A stretch of 64,000 bases of DNA from Norana najaformis (GCA_964023275.1 OZ029916.1:33444227-33508226), one strand, 5' to 3'; shown: positions 36,435-47,965, counted from the stretch's first letter. Numbers and translations are program-made. Notes: generated by a model not told the origin, from the sequence alone.

Positions 36435-36491
36435 TTAATCAATTAAAGAAGTAAATGTAATAGAACCAACAGAGAGATTGATTTCGCTGAC

Positions 36492-38339
36492 CTGCAGGCG
36501 ACTGAACGTAAGTGCATCCGGTTTCTCAAAGTTCACCGGGCCATCGACAGGTGGCATTTTCTTGACAGGCGTGCCCTCTATCGACGAGGCACCGATAAAG
36601 TCATTTGGTGCAACAGTCAACATGTCGACCGGTTCCATCCGGCAACTGTATTTGCCCCTTCCGCGCTCCCTCCTAGCTCTTCTAACAGCCGCCGCCACCC
36701 CCACGACGACGACACAACAAACCAATAGAAAGACGCCACAACCGATGCTGATCACGATTATCAGATTACTTCCGGTCAGAAGGACCGTTTCCGGTTGCCT
36801 TCTGTCAGCGAAGAACGGAATAGAATTGTTGACAATGACGCTCAGCTTGGCCGCGACAGACTGCGCCGGAAGCCCATGATCCACTGCGGCGACAGTCAAC
36901 CGGAAGACGCGATGCTCCAACTGATTCAGTTCGCGCGACACGAACACGGACCCTTGGATCGGGTCGACCCGGAAGTAGTCCGGTTCGTCGGTCGATTGTG
37001 TTGCTTCGTCGACGCCAAGAAGACGATAAGTGAGTCTGGCGTTCGTATCTGCGTCGGGGTCGGTGGCCGAGAGTACGGCGGCCACGTACCCGGCGGGTAC
37101 CCGGGTCGAGATGAATACGGTGTGGTTAAAAGCAGACGGGAACTCGAAGACTGGGGCGTTGTCGTTTGTATCGATGACGGACACGATGACGTTGGCTGTG
37201 CTGCTGTACATAGTAAGTTCCGGTTCGAAGGCGATGACAATCAGGTGGTAGACTGGTTGGTTCTCGCGGTCGAGGGTCCGCCGCGTCCAGATGGTGCCGT
37301 TGCGCGGATCTATGGCGAAGCTATCCGTCGCGACTGACTCTCCTAGGAAGGAGTAGGTACAGACGTTCATCGGCGGAAGGTCGCGGTCCCTGGCTGAGAC
37401 GCTTCCGACGGACCGTCCAGCTGGTTCGTTCTCAAGGACCGAGAAGGAGTAGCTCGGGTGGATGAAGACGGGTCGCTCGTCATTCACGTCTTCTACGTTG
37501 ACGGTGACGAGTGCTGAGCCGGTCCTCGCCGGGGAGCCAGAGTCGATGGCAGCCACGTGGAACCGGTGGACGCTCGTCGCTTCACGGTCGAACGCCTCTT
37601 TGGCGGAAATGGTACCTCGTTGATCGACGCTAAACAGCGCCGCAGCTGGACCGACAACGCTGTAGCGAAACTTCCGGTTGTCGCCCAGATCCGGGTCACT
37701 GGCGTTGACCTGCAAGATGGCGGCGCCGACGAAGTTGTTCTCGGTTATCGAGGCGCTGTAGAATTCGCGATCAAAGAGCGGTGCATTGTCGTTGACGTCC
37801 TCCACACGGACCTGCACGTGCTTGACCCCAATCTGCGCTGGCTCCCCGGCGTCGGAGCAGACGATACTAACGTTGTAACTGTCGACTGTCTCGCGGTCCA
37901 GCGTGGCTGCGGTCAGTAACTGATACTCGGTCTCCGACTGGAGCTGGAGTGGTCGCTGGACGAGCGAGAAATAGTTACTAGTCATTCGACAGCTGACCGT
38001 TCCGTTGCGTCCGGCATCGGGGTCAGTGACAGTGATGTGGGCGACGAACGTGCCCACCTGCGAGTTCTCCGGGACGCTGGTCACTTCGGCTTGGACAGCG
38101 GTCAGCGTGTTGACCGTGATTTCCGGTCGGTTATCGTTAAGGTCAGCAACCGTGACGATGACAGTTACGTCAACCGGATGTGAGTCGGTGCCTTGATCCT
38201 CGGCCGTGACCGTAAGCTGGTAGACCTCGGAGAACTCGCGGTCCACCTGGCCAACCAAGTAGATCTGCCCTGTGAGGTTCCGAATGGCGAAGACGTCGCC
38301 ATAAAGCTGTTCCTTTTGGGGGGTCAGGCCGTATACAAC
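36492..38339 (-). CDS. Protocadherin exon 2: EC3-EC7, transmembrane segment, juxtamembrane tail
   Basis: This exon is open for 616 codons and starts in phase 0 after an AG at 38340-38341, so exon 1 ...NGANGQ joins VVYGLTPQ to rebuild the usual cadherin DADxGxNGxVxY strand. Successive repeats end VADLNDNRPEI, VEDVNDNAPLF, VEDVNDERPVF and VIDTNDNAPVF; the seventh repeat keeps ATDPDADTN but lacks a terminal NDN motif, as membrane-proximal repeats often do. A membrane segment of about 27 residues (36684-36764) is followed by a basic stop-transfer stretch, RRARRERGRGK. Seven repeats match the delta-1-like protocadherin layout. The exon probably ends CTGCAG|GTCAGC at 36492. If that donor is not used, the frame runs 18 more codons to a stop at 36435-36437. 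The acceptor is only moderately pyrimidine-rich. Confidence 0.9.
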
Positions 38340-38499
38340 CTACGATTCATATACAAATACATATATATGCATGTATAATTATATACATGTGTGCATATAT
38401 TGTATATATATATATGGCTAATGTGTCAAATATATTTCAATATACATGTATATAGATATATACTGAAAATATAATATATGTACATATATTGTTTGTGTA

Positions 38500-38668
38500 T
38501 TTATTTATCCTCACTTTCCGATGGCAAAGCATCAATCGATGGCGATGAGCAACGTCATTGTGTGTGAAGGACTTGCCTGAGGTCCACACAAAGAAACTTG
38601 TGGTCTCGTGGGAAACTCGAACCCACACACTTCGCATTACAACGTGGTAGACTGGGTGGTTCTCGCGA
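38500..38668 (-). mobile_element. SINE-like remnant in protocadherin intron 1
   Basis: On the minus strand GTAATGCGAAGTGTGTGGGT continues as TCGAGTTTCCC (B-box-like), with a body containing GGCAAGTCC and ATCGATTGATGC, and the end GGATAAATAAATAC, parallel to the SINE at 25484. Confidence 0.45.
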
Positions 38669-38860
38669 AGAACCATACATACACATACAAAAATACATAC
38701 ATGTTCACATATAGATGCACACATACACATATACGTGTATAAATACACACATGTCAGCATGCAAACAGACACGCGCTCTATTTCTGCATGTATGCATGTA
38801 TCCGGACAAAGAGGCAGGCGGCGCACTATAAATGCCGTCTTGTATTTTTCAAGAGCTGTT

Positions 38861-38894
<34 letters not shown>

Positions 38895-39589
38895 GAGAGA
38901 GAGAGAACAACATGACTAGTCTCTTGTATTGCATAGTACTGTGAGGTGTGACATCATGAATTTGTGAAGCATAGCCTTATCCGTTAATGTGAATTGACCC
39001 AGGCTCTAAATCCCTGGAAAATCGTTTTCTGGGATAAAACTACATCGTCTGTTCGGGCGGCTTTAATCGGAGCAATCCATTGCATCCAAAGCCGATTAAG
39101 AACTGCTTCACGCATCCTGACCAGACTCGGCTGCGATCGCTGCACCGAGTGACAACAGTCCGTCGCGCTCCAGTGATTTTCCCCCTCTCGTCCTCCTCCC
39201 CTCCTCCACAGGTTGTGCAGCAGAACAGCGGGATTTTTTTTAGAAAGATATGGCAGTGTATACGGTCCTTATTTTCCCAGTTTACAGTGCGAGTAAATCT
39301 GCATCTGTCCGCTCACCATGCAAGAACCCATAATCACTGGAACACAGACCCAGCGGTTTATCAAGTAGGCAACAGTACCGCGCGTGGTGAAGTAGAAGAT
39401 TTATGTGAGAACTCACGACAGCGCTAGATAAATGGGTGTCGATCGGAAAAGCAGCGGTTTTTGTAACAACTGCAAGGGACGATGGAAAGTTGGTTTGAAA
39501 ACGCCTCGGCTGTTCGTAACAGGGCCTCGAGTTCTAACTTCGGTGCATATAAACTCTCCTGCTAATCTGATCTGATCTGATCTTATCTT

Positions 39590-39715
39590 ATCTGGAAATT
39601 TATATAGCGCCGTTATAATAATGCACTAGTGATCAGTCGATGGTCGATTCTAACCAAAACCGTATTCCAAAATCGCAATCCACTGCGCATTACTGGCCTC
39701 CACGGGACGATAACT
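39590..39715 (-). mobile_element. Retrotransposon tail copy, second 3' UTR family
   Basis: AATTTATATAGCGCCGTTAT, then CAGTCGATGGTCG and CAAAATCGCAATCC; similar to 54893-55000 (ATCGATGGTCGCTGCC, AAAATCGCAGCC). Confidence 0.4.
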
Positions 39716-41232
39716 TGTGATGGAATGATATGATGTGAGAGCACAAAGAGAATTTCTTAAGGTGCCCCACCCGTGGTTAAGCTTGTACTTTTAATAAGCC
39801 TGGCCTGGGCCCCTTCCTTCATCTTGCTGCATTCATCAGCCGAACATCTAGTCCAAGGTCATTGTTCTCGGCTTTTCCTCTTGATTTCTTCCTCAACATT
39901 GTTCCGTCAATGACGGTACTTAAAAGAGAGTGGCCTCTTAATATAAGATTAATCCATTTCCTGTCTACTTAAGAGAGGTGCCTTCTCAGTATATCATCAT
40001 TCGATTTATTTAGTCTATTTCTTAATGTAGTCATAAAACTCGTTGCTCTTCCACCGCTCTCAGCACTTCTTTGTTGTTTTATTCTGTCAAACGGTATACT
40101 TCAACCCATTTCCAATCTCGAATGTCTCAAGTCTTTCGACGTTTTCCTTCCTCCTCCTGGTCCTTTTTTCCAATCCATTAATCCATAAATATAACAGGAT
40201 AAATCTTAAAACATTGTCTGAAAAGCAGTAGACATCAAATATGTCACGAATATCCAGACATTATTTATGGTTTCTTCTGATCGCCAGAGATGTCTGCAAA
40301 TCGTTAGATAATATCGTAGACTACAAAAGCATTGCACAGAATTGCTGTGCGTTGCTGTGGCTTCTGTGGATGGAACTCAGAACAGTGCAGATGATTGCTG
40401 GCCGTTGCACAGGATTGCTATTGCTACTGAATAAGTCGTTTTTTGTGGCTTCAATTTCTTGGGCAATACGAAGTTTACAATAATATTGCAATTACTTCTA
40501 CGATTTCTTAAGGCTTCCTTATGAAATTCCTTGCTCACAATAATACACTGGAACCTCGTTTAACTCTACCTTTAGGAGCCACAACGAATATCCCTCTATG
40601 ACGAGGTAGTCCTCATTCATTAATTCATTCAGTCAGTCAGTCAGTCAGTCAGTCAGTCAGTCAGTTTTAGTAAGTCAGTCAATCAATCAGTCAGATAGCC
40701 AGTAAAGATAATCTACTCAAAATCGCTCTCTGCTCAGCCTCTGCGAAAGAGAGCAGTCTCCAAGTGTTAGTAAAAGGTGGACGTGAAGTTCTTGTCTTCG
40801 AGAAGACGCAGAGCTCCCGTCAGGTGTTGCAATAAGGTCGTCTTCTAAGGTTGAACCAAGTTTTTCGTCGTACCGCGTTAGAGCGGAATTCGTCTAATAA
40901 CGAGGCGTGTTGTAAGGAGGTTCGCTTGTATAATGATTGCAATTTGTCTTCCGTAGCTAATCTTCTGGACTTCCGGAAAGACAAGATCCGGATTGGATCT
41001 GAAGAGGAATTGCGATTTCAAAAAGCGGCTTTACTTTGAAGCGACCATCGATTATGTCTCGTGAATGACAATTACAGGGTCACAGAAGTTTCCAGATTAG
41101 AATAGATTAGATTTTACGAATGGCTTCGTGAGCCAAACGTAAGTCTCAGATCCTACAGAACTCATGGAATAATGAGTCATGCCAGAGGGAACTTCAGCCG
41201 TGTAACGATTACGATAGTCTGCATGAGCCTAC

Positions 41233-42097
41233 CTGTCCATTGGCGCCGTTGTCAGCATCTGAAGCGGACACTTTAAGGATGACGGAATTCAGTGGCATGT
41301 TCTCGACGATGAAGACCTCGTAGCTGTCCTGACGAAAGACCGGATCGTTGTCGTTCGAGTCCAGGACTCGGACAGTCACGTTGATCGAGTCCGTCTTTGG
41401 AGGTTGACCCCCGTCGAAGGCGATCAACCGTAGCAGGTACTCGTCCTCCGTCTCGCGGTCCAGTTTCTCCCGCAGCAGCAGCCGCACGTCGAGGAAACCC
41501 GTCGAGCTTCGACGTGACCTTGAGGTCGAACTTCTTTGAGTCGGAGATGAGCTGGTAGCGTTGGACGCCGTTCGAGGGACTGTCTGGATCGGTGGCCGAT
41601 GGCAGGAGGAACGTGCTGCCAACGGAGGCTGATTCGAGGATCGGGATGAAGGCGTGGTGCGACTCACCGAAACGTGGCGGGTTGTCATTGATGTCCTGTA
41701 TGTCAAGCGTGACCTTTATGATGCGGAAGTAGGCGACCGGTTTAACCGTGACGTCAAGGTTGACCTCGCAAGATTCCCTCTGGCGGCAGAGAGGCATCGT
41801 GTCTCTGTCGATGGCGCCCTTGGTCCGGATTATCCCGTCGAACAGCCCGAGTGAGATCGGTATCGGCGGCTCGGCCAGGAACCGGAACTCGAGCTGCTGA
41901 ATGATCTCCTTCGGGTATCTACGCTTCAACCCCGAGTCTATGATGAGGTTGCCGATCTTGCTTCCGGTTGGAAGATGCTCGGAGACCGGATATCGAACGG
42001 CGTTCTCCGTCTGAGTCGACTGACGGCCACCAGTCGCTTCCAGAAGGACCCAGAGATCGAAGAGAAAGATGACAAACAGGCGTTCCATTTCGCCCAT
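41233..42097 (-). CDS. Protocadherin exon 1: signal peptide, EC1, EC2 and start of EC3 (contains a frameshift)
   Basis: First coding exon of a cell-adhesion protocadherin that would act at the plasma membrane. The start ATG is at 42097, followed nine bases on by a second in-frame ATG; a TGA at 42104-42106 closes the frame just upstream. Residues 1 to about 22 form a hydrophobic signal peptide. EC1 ends in DIQDINDNPPRF. EC2 carries ATDPDSPSNGV, KLDRETEDEY and VLDSNDNDPVF, and EC3 begins with ASDADNGANGQ; these are the calcium-binding DxD, DRE and DxNDN motifs of cadherin repeats. The exon ends CAG|GTAGGC in phase 0. The reading frame slips near 41495: codons before and after are clearly cadherin but in different frames. 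From ATG to donor is 865 nt, one over a multiple of three, so one base is extra or two are missing. Assembly error, real mutation and pseudogene are all possible. Confidence 0.85.
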
Positions 42098-42191
42098 CAA
42101 ATGTCATCGATCAGTCAATGGCCACAGATCAATCAAGCGCTCAATCGCATCGAAAACACGAACAAGATGCCTCGTCTAATGAATTTTTCTC

Positions 42192-42205
42192 GTAGCCATG
42201 GCAAC
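42192..42205. promoter_or_regulatory. RFX X-box upstream of the protocadherin start codon
   Basis: GTAGCCATGGCAAC fits the X-box consensus GTNRCC-N2-RGYAAC at every fixed position. It lies about 95-108 bp upstream of the protocadherin ATG. RFX factors bind this imperfect palindrome and drive ciliary and sensory-neuron genes in animals. Function here is inferred from sequence and position only. Confidence 0.55.
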
Positions 42206-43600
42206 GTCGTCTGTCAATCATCAGCGCTGCTGGTGCTCGAAGCTCTGAGCAAATGACAGTTTTGCTAATAACATGTCAATTCATCAAACGATTAATAATA
42301 AATTGATAAACTGAAGGTGATAATAGCAATAATAATAATAATAATAATAATAAAATACTACTGCTAATAATAAAATACCAACATACAATAACCCAATGGA
42401 TAACTAGTGGAAAACGTATTCAATGCGAAGGACAATAGAGCTCTTAAATAGTTAATCTTTTCAGAGATCCGGCTATGTAAACGTTCTTAGGAAACTGATC
42501 ATTGTTGCAGTTATAAACAATAGGTTATTGCTCTAAACAATGGGTTGTTGTTCTAAACAATAGGTTATGTGAGAAGATGTCCGAAGAGGAAAGAAGTCTC
42601 CTTCTGGTCTTAAAAAGCCGTAGTCAGATGCAAGGCGATCTTGGCTGATCGTGAACGTCAATCCTTGGTGGCTGATTGGATCAAATGTCTTAAAAGCCAA
42701 ATGGGCAAACTGGTATGAGGTTGGCAGACGTTCACGCTTTTGCTGCCTTCCATCGATAGCTGTTCGCTGTTACTCTGTTTCGCCCTTTATCGCCTTTTAG
42801 GAGACACTAATTTTTAGAATGCAGGCAAGATGGCGCCACTGACGTCACGCGAAGAATTACCTGAAAATCCTGAGACATGAACCAGAGTCAAGTATTCCTC
42901 TGCTTCAAGCACTTTTGTATATAAATATATCCAGTTGTTTATATATGTGTTTATTTATATATTTATTTATAGGTTGGCGTATTATTTGCTGTTCTCAACT
43001 GTACAGGCCATTCATTTAAATTCAACACACGCACATTACATATATGTATAGGATGTATGTCCATATTTATGAGCATGCATGCATATGTATATCCTGCTTA
43101 AGATATTCAGATATGTTTATATATATATATATAAGGCAAAATAGATTATAAGTACTGGTGTGTATAACAAATATTCTCTTAATTACCTTATTCGGATACA
43201 AATAGATGCATGCATATAAGAGTAAAATTACATAGGTATATATATATATATATACGCATGCTTGCAATATTCTGTTCATTAACATATTCGGAGATATAAC
43301 AATATATTGCTATATGTATAAGCAAGTATCTATGTATAAACTTATTCTACTAATTAACAAGTATCTATGTATAAACTTATCATGTTAGTCAACATATTCA
43401 GATATATATGTATATGCATATATAAGTAGCCACATATGCATGTATATATGTATGTTTTATGTAGTTGGTTTTGTCATTCGTCTCTAGTCTTCCAGTACAG
43501 TGCTTTATGCAAAATTTAGCCGAGGTTAATTGAAATGCAGAGGTCGTTGGAAGCGCCTGGCAGATTTAGCTCCGTCTCAGCTGCTGAAGAAAAAAGAAGG
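42206..43600. other. AT-rich DNA 5' of the protocadherin gene
   Basis: (AAT)n at 42326-42352, three TAAACAATRGGTTRT repeats at about 42515-42570, and TA-rich DNA at 42910-43460. No other gene seen. Confidence 0.4.
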
Positions 43601-43604
43601 AAAG

Positions 43605-43968
43605 AAGGAAGGAAAGAAGGAAGAAAGGAACGAAGGAAGGAACGAAGGAAGGAACGAAGGAAGGAACGAAGGAACGAACGAAGGAAGGAACGAAGGAAGG
43701 AACGAAGGAAGGAACGAAGGAAGGAACGAAGGAAGGAACGAAGGAAGGAACGAAGGAAGGAACGAAGGAAGGAACGAAGGAAGGAACGAAGGAAGGAACG
43801 AAGGAAGGAACGAAGGAAGGAACGAAGGAAGGAACGAAGGAAGGAACGAAGGAAGAAAGGAAGGAAGGAAGGAAGGAAGTAAGGAAGGAAGAAAGTAAGG
43901 AAGGAAGAAAGGAAGAAAGGAAGGAAGGAATGAAGGAAGGGAGGAAGGGAGGAAGGAAGGAAGGAAGG
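43605..43968. repeat. 12-bp minisatellite (GAACGAAGGAAG)n
   Basis: About 19 near-perfect 12-bp units at 43626-43855, then irregular GGAAGGAAG units. Because the period is a multiple of three, frames are open on both strands (KERR and LPSF repeats). Confidence 0.95.
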
Positions 43969-44159
43969 TTGAAGGCCTAAGAGCCGAACAGCGATGTTGT
44001 AGTGCCAGCCAATTGCAGCTGAACAGGCAATGTAGTTGACATAATGAAAGGAAAATTATCGTATTATAGAGCGAAGAACAAAGTCGACAAAAATCTATAG
44101 AAGCGATCGCGGACGAAACGGATGACAAATTAAGATTCGAATTTAACTGTCGTGGAAGG

Positions 44160-44325
44160 TTTGGATGGAATTCTTGCCTAGGCTGAAGTGAGAGTGGAGC
44201 TGATGTGCGTTTGAGTTGATTTCTTGCCTACGGTGGAGTGGGAGTGAAGTAGAGGTGAGTTGCGATGGATTTCTTGCCTAGGGTGGAGTGGAACTGGGGT
44301 TGAGGTGGGTTTGTATGACCGGGCA
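44160..44325. repeat. About 50-bp tandem repeat, three units
   Basis: TTCTTGCCTAGGGTGGAGTG starts near 44170, 44221 and 44271. Confidence 0.7.
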
Positions 44326-45384
44326 GGGATGTCGGAATGTCACATTGTTAGTAGCTTTAGGTTGGAACTAGCCAGAGGGAGGCAAGGGTAAACAGAGAGA
44401 AGCGAGACCCATAGACAGACATACGTACACGCACAGATATACAGAGACACGGACACGGACACACACACATATGAACCGCAGACAAATCTATAACACACTA
44501 TGACAAAATGGAAATCCTCACCCAGTGCCAGGCATACCATTGTAGCGCAGCTGAATCTCGAGCTTAAGTCCGAAGAGCAAGATGGATTCGTCCCCGGAGA
44601 CTTTTATTTTCGTCAGGGACCTTGTCAGTCACTGTCCGCGATCCCAATTTAGACATTTTAGCAGAAACAGAAAGGGTTTCAACCAACTCTCTGTCACAGA
44701 AAAGTATTAATTAGCCTTCGCTGTCGGCAGAAATGCCGAGGATTGCTAGGCCTACTTTCTGTTGTAAAGTTCAAGTCTATGCCAACGCAACACACACCTT
44801 GAAAGGTTCGCTTAGGGTATCTTATGTATATATCTATCTATTTATATAGAGCCTTTTATGAAATTCACAAAATTGTGTACAGGTTCGATGCTGCAGCTTC
44901 TTGCGGAGACCTTTAGCAAGCCATTAGCATTATTAAATTGATGTATTTTGTTTCTTCCAGAGTCAGATGTGAACAGACCAGGTGTACTAACTGTTCTTGA
45001 CGTATTCTCGATCTGTCTGAATATTAAAAATTCGATGTAAAACCCTTCGGCAGGGAATCCATCTTTCCACTCGTCCATCCTTCAGCTCGTCCATCCTTCC
45101 ACTCGCAATCCGTCCTTCCATCCAACCGTCTTCATATTTTCCACGCTTCTCTGATTCTTTGCTTCATTGCTGTTCTTTGCTACTTGCTTACTTCTTTCTT
45201 CCTTCCCGCTTGCTTCCGAAATGGTCCTCTGCTTACAGGTTTCACAACTTCCTTTCTTCTTCATTTTTGTGGGTTGCTCATGCATTCTAGGAAATGCATG
45301 AGGAGCCTACAACGATGGATCTACAGTAGCGTACCAGCATCCTATACTGAGCACCAAACTGCGCCTATTCAAGGCGAAGATACC
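44326..45384. other. Unique-looking DNA
   Basis: GACA-type fringe at 44390-44470 and a TTTATATAGAGCCTTTTATG tail motif at about 44842. Nothing else recognised. Confidence 0.35.
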
Positions 45385-45665
45385 GCCTGTCCTTCATTCC
45401 TTCCTTATTTCCTTCTTTCCTTCCTTCTTTCCGTCTTTCTTTCCTTCTTATTTCCTTCCTTCCTTTCTTCTTTCCTTCCTTGCATCCTTCCTTGTTTCTT
45501 TCTTTCTTTCCTTCCTTCATTTCTCTCTTATTTCCTTCCTTCCTTTCTTCTTTCCTTCCTTGCATCCTTCCTTGTTTCTTTCTTTCCTTCATTTCTCTCT
45601 TATTTCCTTCCTTCCTTTCCTCCATCTTTTCTTTCCTTCCTCCCTTATTTCCTTCCTTCCTTAAT
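45385..45665. repeat. (TTCC)n tract with internal duplications
   Basis: CCTTCCTT and TTTCTTTC units. CCTTGCATCCTTCCTTG occurs twice, about 63 bp apart. Confidence 0.85.
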
Positions 45666-46204
45666 TTTCTTCTGTATTCCTTCTTTAATATACGACTAAG
45701 GTCTATACAGTGGCGCGAATTCGCACTGGAATCCATAATAATCCATGCCGATACGAATTACGTTTGATTCCCAATCCTGCCATATATTGACGTTTATATA
45801 TATATATATATTCACAAACATTTACACACGTATGTATATATGTAATGATATAAGTTATATACAACAATATGGTGCATATATATACACACGTGTAGACCGT
45901 CTGCCGATTCCATAAAGTCAATATATCATCTTCATACAGAAACAAGTATATATACATGTATATAAATACGTGTAGGCTATATGTATATTTCTGACGCATG
46001 TGTGTGTGAATGTTTGAAGATGGTCCAGTGATATTCACTGTTGTAAATGCTTCTTTCAATTCGATTGACTTCTCTGTTCCTCTTCCTATCAGTTGTTCCT
46101 GACTCTGTCTGTCTGTTTGTATGCCTTTTCCCTGTCCTGTATATATGTATATATATATATGCCTACCTCTCTCTGTCTGACTCTTGCTTTGCCCTTATAT
46201 ATAG

Positions 46205-46306
46205 CATATAATAATAATAATAATAATAAAAATAACAATAATAATATTAATCATCATCATAATCATAATCATAATAATAATTATTATTGTTGTTGTTGTA
46301 GTTCTT

Positions 46307-46370
<64 letters not shown>

Positions 46371-46380
46371 CTATATTATA
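46205..46380. repeat. (AAT)n/(TTC)n/(ATT)n compound microsatellite
   Basis: ATA units, then TCATAA, TTGTTG, TTC and ATT runs in succession. Confidence 0.9.
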
Positions 46381-46800
46381 TATACTACATACAGGTAAGA
46401 TGGAGTAAGATAAAGTAAGGTAAGATAAGACCACTCAAGGCTAGGCAATGTAACGTAAGGTAAAATGCGTACTTCTGAAGCATGTCTCTTAAAACAGGAG
46501 TTGTCGTAGGAGTGTTTGAACTCAAAGATTAAGAGGTATAACTGTAAAAGTTTGGCTCAGATCGAATCCCTTCCTCACAACCCCATTGCAAATCACATTC
46601 TCAGTGCGACCATACAGAAAACTGTATATAATGTGTATATAAGCAAAACTAAATTGTATCGCCTGTGGCAAATGTAGACAGCATCACATAAGTAACCAGT
46701 ATTTGAACGTAGGATGCAGAGGTAGAAGGCAAAAGCTTTCTCAAGTGACCACTTAATCAATCTAAATCGACTATGATGGTTGATAAGCTAGACTGAAATA
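46381..46800 (-). mobile_element. Possible SINE remnant (about 46655-46755)
   Basis: The minus strand has a tRNA-like stretch: GGTCACTTGAGAAAGC, TTTTGCCTTC and a B-box-like ACGTTCAAATACTGG. The flank holds GTAAGATAAGG words. Confidence 0.25.
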
Positions 46801-46803
46801 AAA

Positions 46804-46995
46804 GTGGAAAAGATGATTAATTATGATGACGATAACAACGATGATAAGGATGATGACGATGAGGAGAAGCCAGATGAAGAAGATGACACGTCGACGATGA
46901 AAGATGAAGATGATGACTATAATGACGATGGCGACGACGGCGATGATGATGAAAATGATGGCGATAAAGAAGATGATGATGATAATGAAGAAATC
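46804..46995. repeat. Degenerate (GAT)n/(GAC)n tract
   Basis: GATGATGAC-type units; the acidic frame is compositional. A second GAC/GAT run is at 47222-47286. Confidence 0.75.
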
Positions 46996-47289
46996 TGCAG
47001 TTGAAAGCTGTGGGTACCTCGAGGAGAGACCTCTCGCGACGCGTAGAAGCTCCTGAGAAAATGCATTCCGAGCGGGGGTGGGGTTAATGGTCTGAGAATG
47101 TGAATGCAAGGGAAGCTCCCCTTCCTTTCCTAGAAATCTTGTCAGAGATTTGGTTGCCATAGCATCGCTGTTAAATCTTTGTAAATGATGTCTTGCATCT
47201 CTTGTGCAACTAACGTAATAATGGCGACGACGATGAACACAAATCTGATAATGATGACGACGATGACGACGATGATGATGATGATGTAA

Positions 47290-47625
47290 TTTGCGATGTA
47301 ATACAGCGTAATTTAACAGAAGAACACATTTGCTCCTCTATCCATCTAGGCCTACAAATCCCCCTCACATAATTCGTGATCCTCTTCTTCGTTTCGGCCG
47401 CTATCCCTAGTTCCCGTCTGATGTGGCCAATTAATTTCCTCTGTCCGACAAAAACTGCTGCATTTCTTCCAGGTTCCTTTCGGCACTTCCTGTCGCCTCC
47501 TGCGACCCACTTTCTCTTTGGTTCCTGCACCAAATGTGCCGAACATGTGCGACTACAGTGCAAGTCAATCATATCCCGCGAACATTTATTCGCCACCCGT
47601 CCTTTCAGCAATTCTATTATTTGGT
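47290..47625. other. Complex block of unknown nature
   Basis: Open and protein-like on both strands (minus strand: VFVGQRKLIGHIRRELGIAA). No family recognised. Possibly an exon or a mobile-element piece. Confidence 0.25.
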
Positions 47626-47965
47626 GCGTTGATTATTCTGCACTTTGGTCATTCAGTCTTTTGGTTATTGAATCTTTGCTTTTTCACTCCTTTGGCTATT
47701 CAGTACTCTGGTTATTCAGCATTTTGTTTAGTCGGCATTTTGACTATTCGGGAATTTGGTTATTCTGCACTTTAAATATCCAATCTTTTGGTTATTCGGT
47801 CCTTTTATTCAGTCGTTTCGTTACTCAGCACTTTGATTTTTCAGTCATTTGCTTAGTTAGTCTTTTTGTTATTAAGTTCTTTGCTTATTTAGTCCTTTGG
47901 TTATTCGACATTTTGGTTATTCGTCAATCTTGTTATTCATCACATTTGTTTTCACAGCAGATTGG
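47626..47965. repeat. Degenerate 17-bp minisatellite (TTTTGGTTATTCAGTC)
   Basis: Around 20 diverged units of TTTGGTTATTC, TTTTGACTATTCG and similar. Confidence 0.65.

Larger units (their letters stand above)
10541..36491 (-). other. Protocadherin intron 2 (about 26 kb)
   Basis: Inferred from the phase-matched donor at 36492 and acceptor at 10540. It is filled with microsatellites, several LINE tails in the same orientation as the gene, a LINE reverse-transcriptase fragment and a foldback element, listed separately. No convincing additional exon of the gene was found inside it. Confidence 0.6.
38340..41232 (-). other. Protocadherin intron 1
   Basis: Intron between the EC3 halves, donor GTAGGC and acceptor TCGTAG, both phase 0. 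It holds an AT-rich tract (38340-38500), a SINE-like block, an AG microsatellite (38863-38910), a retrotransposon tail motif near 39597 and a TCAG microsatellite (40624-40670). The remainder (38950-39590 and 39720-40600) is ordinary unique-looking DNA in which I recognise nothing. Confidence 0.7.

Noticed and set aside
36478..38378. Plus-strand open frames opposite protocadherin exon 2
   Set aside because: Shadows of the strongly supported minus-strand cadherin frame.
43577..44128. Leu-Pro-Ser-Phe repeat protein
   Set aside because: Reading of the 12-bp minisatellite.
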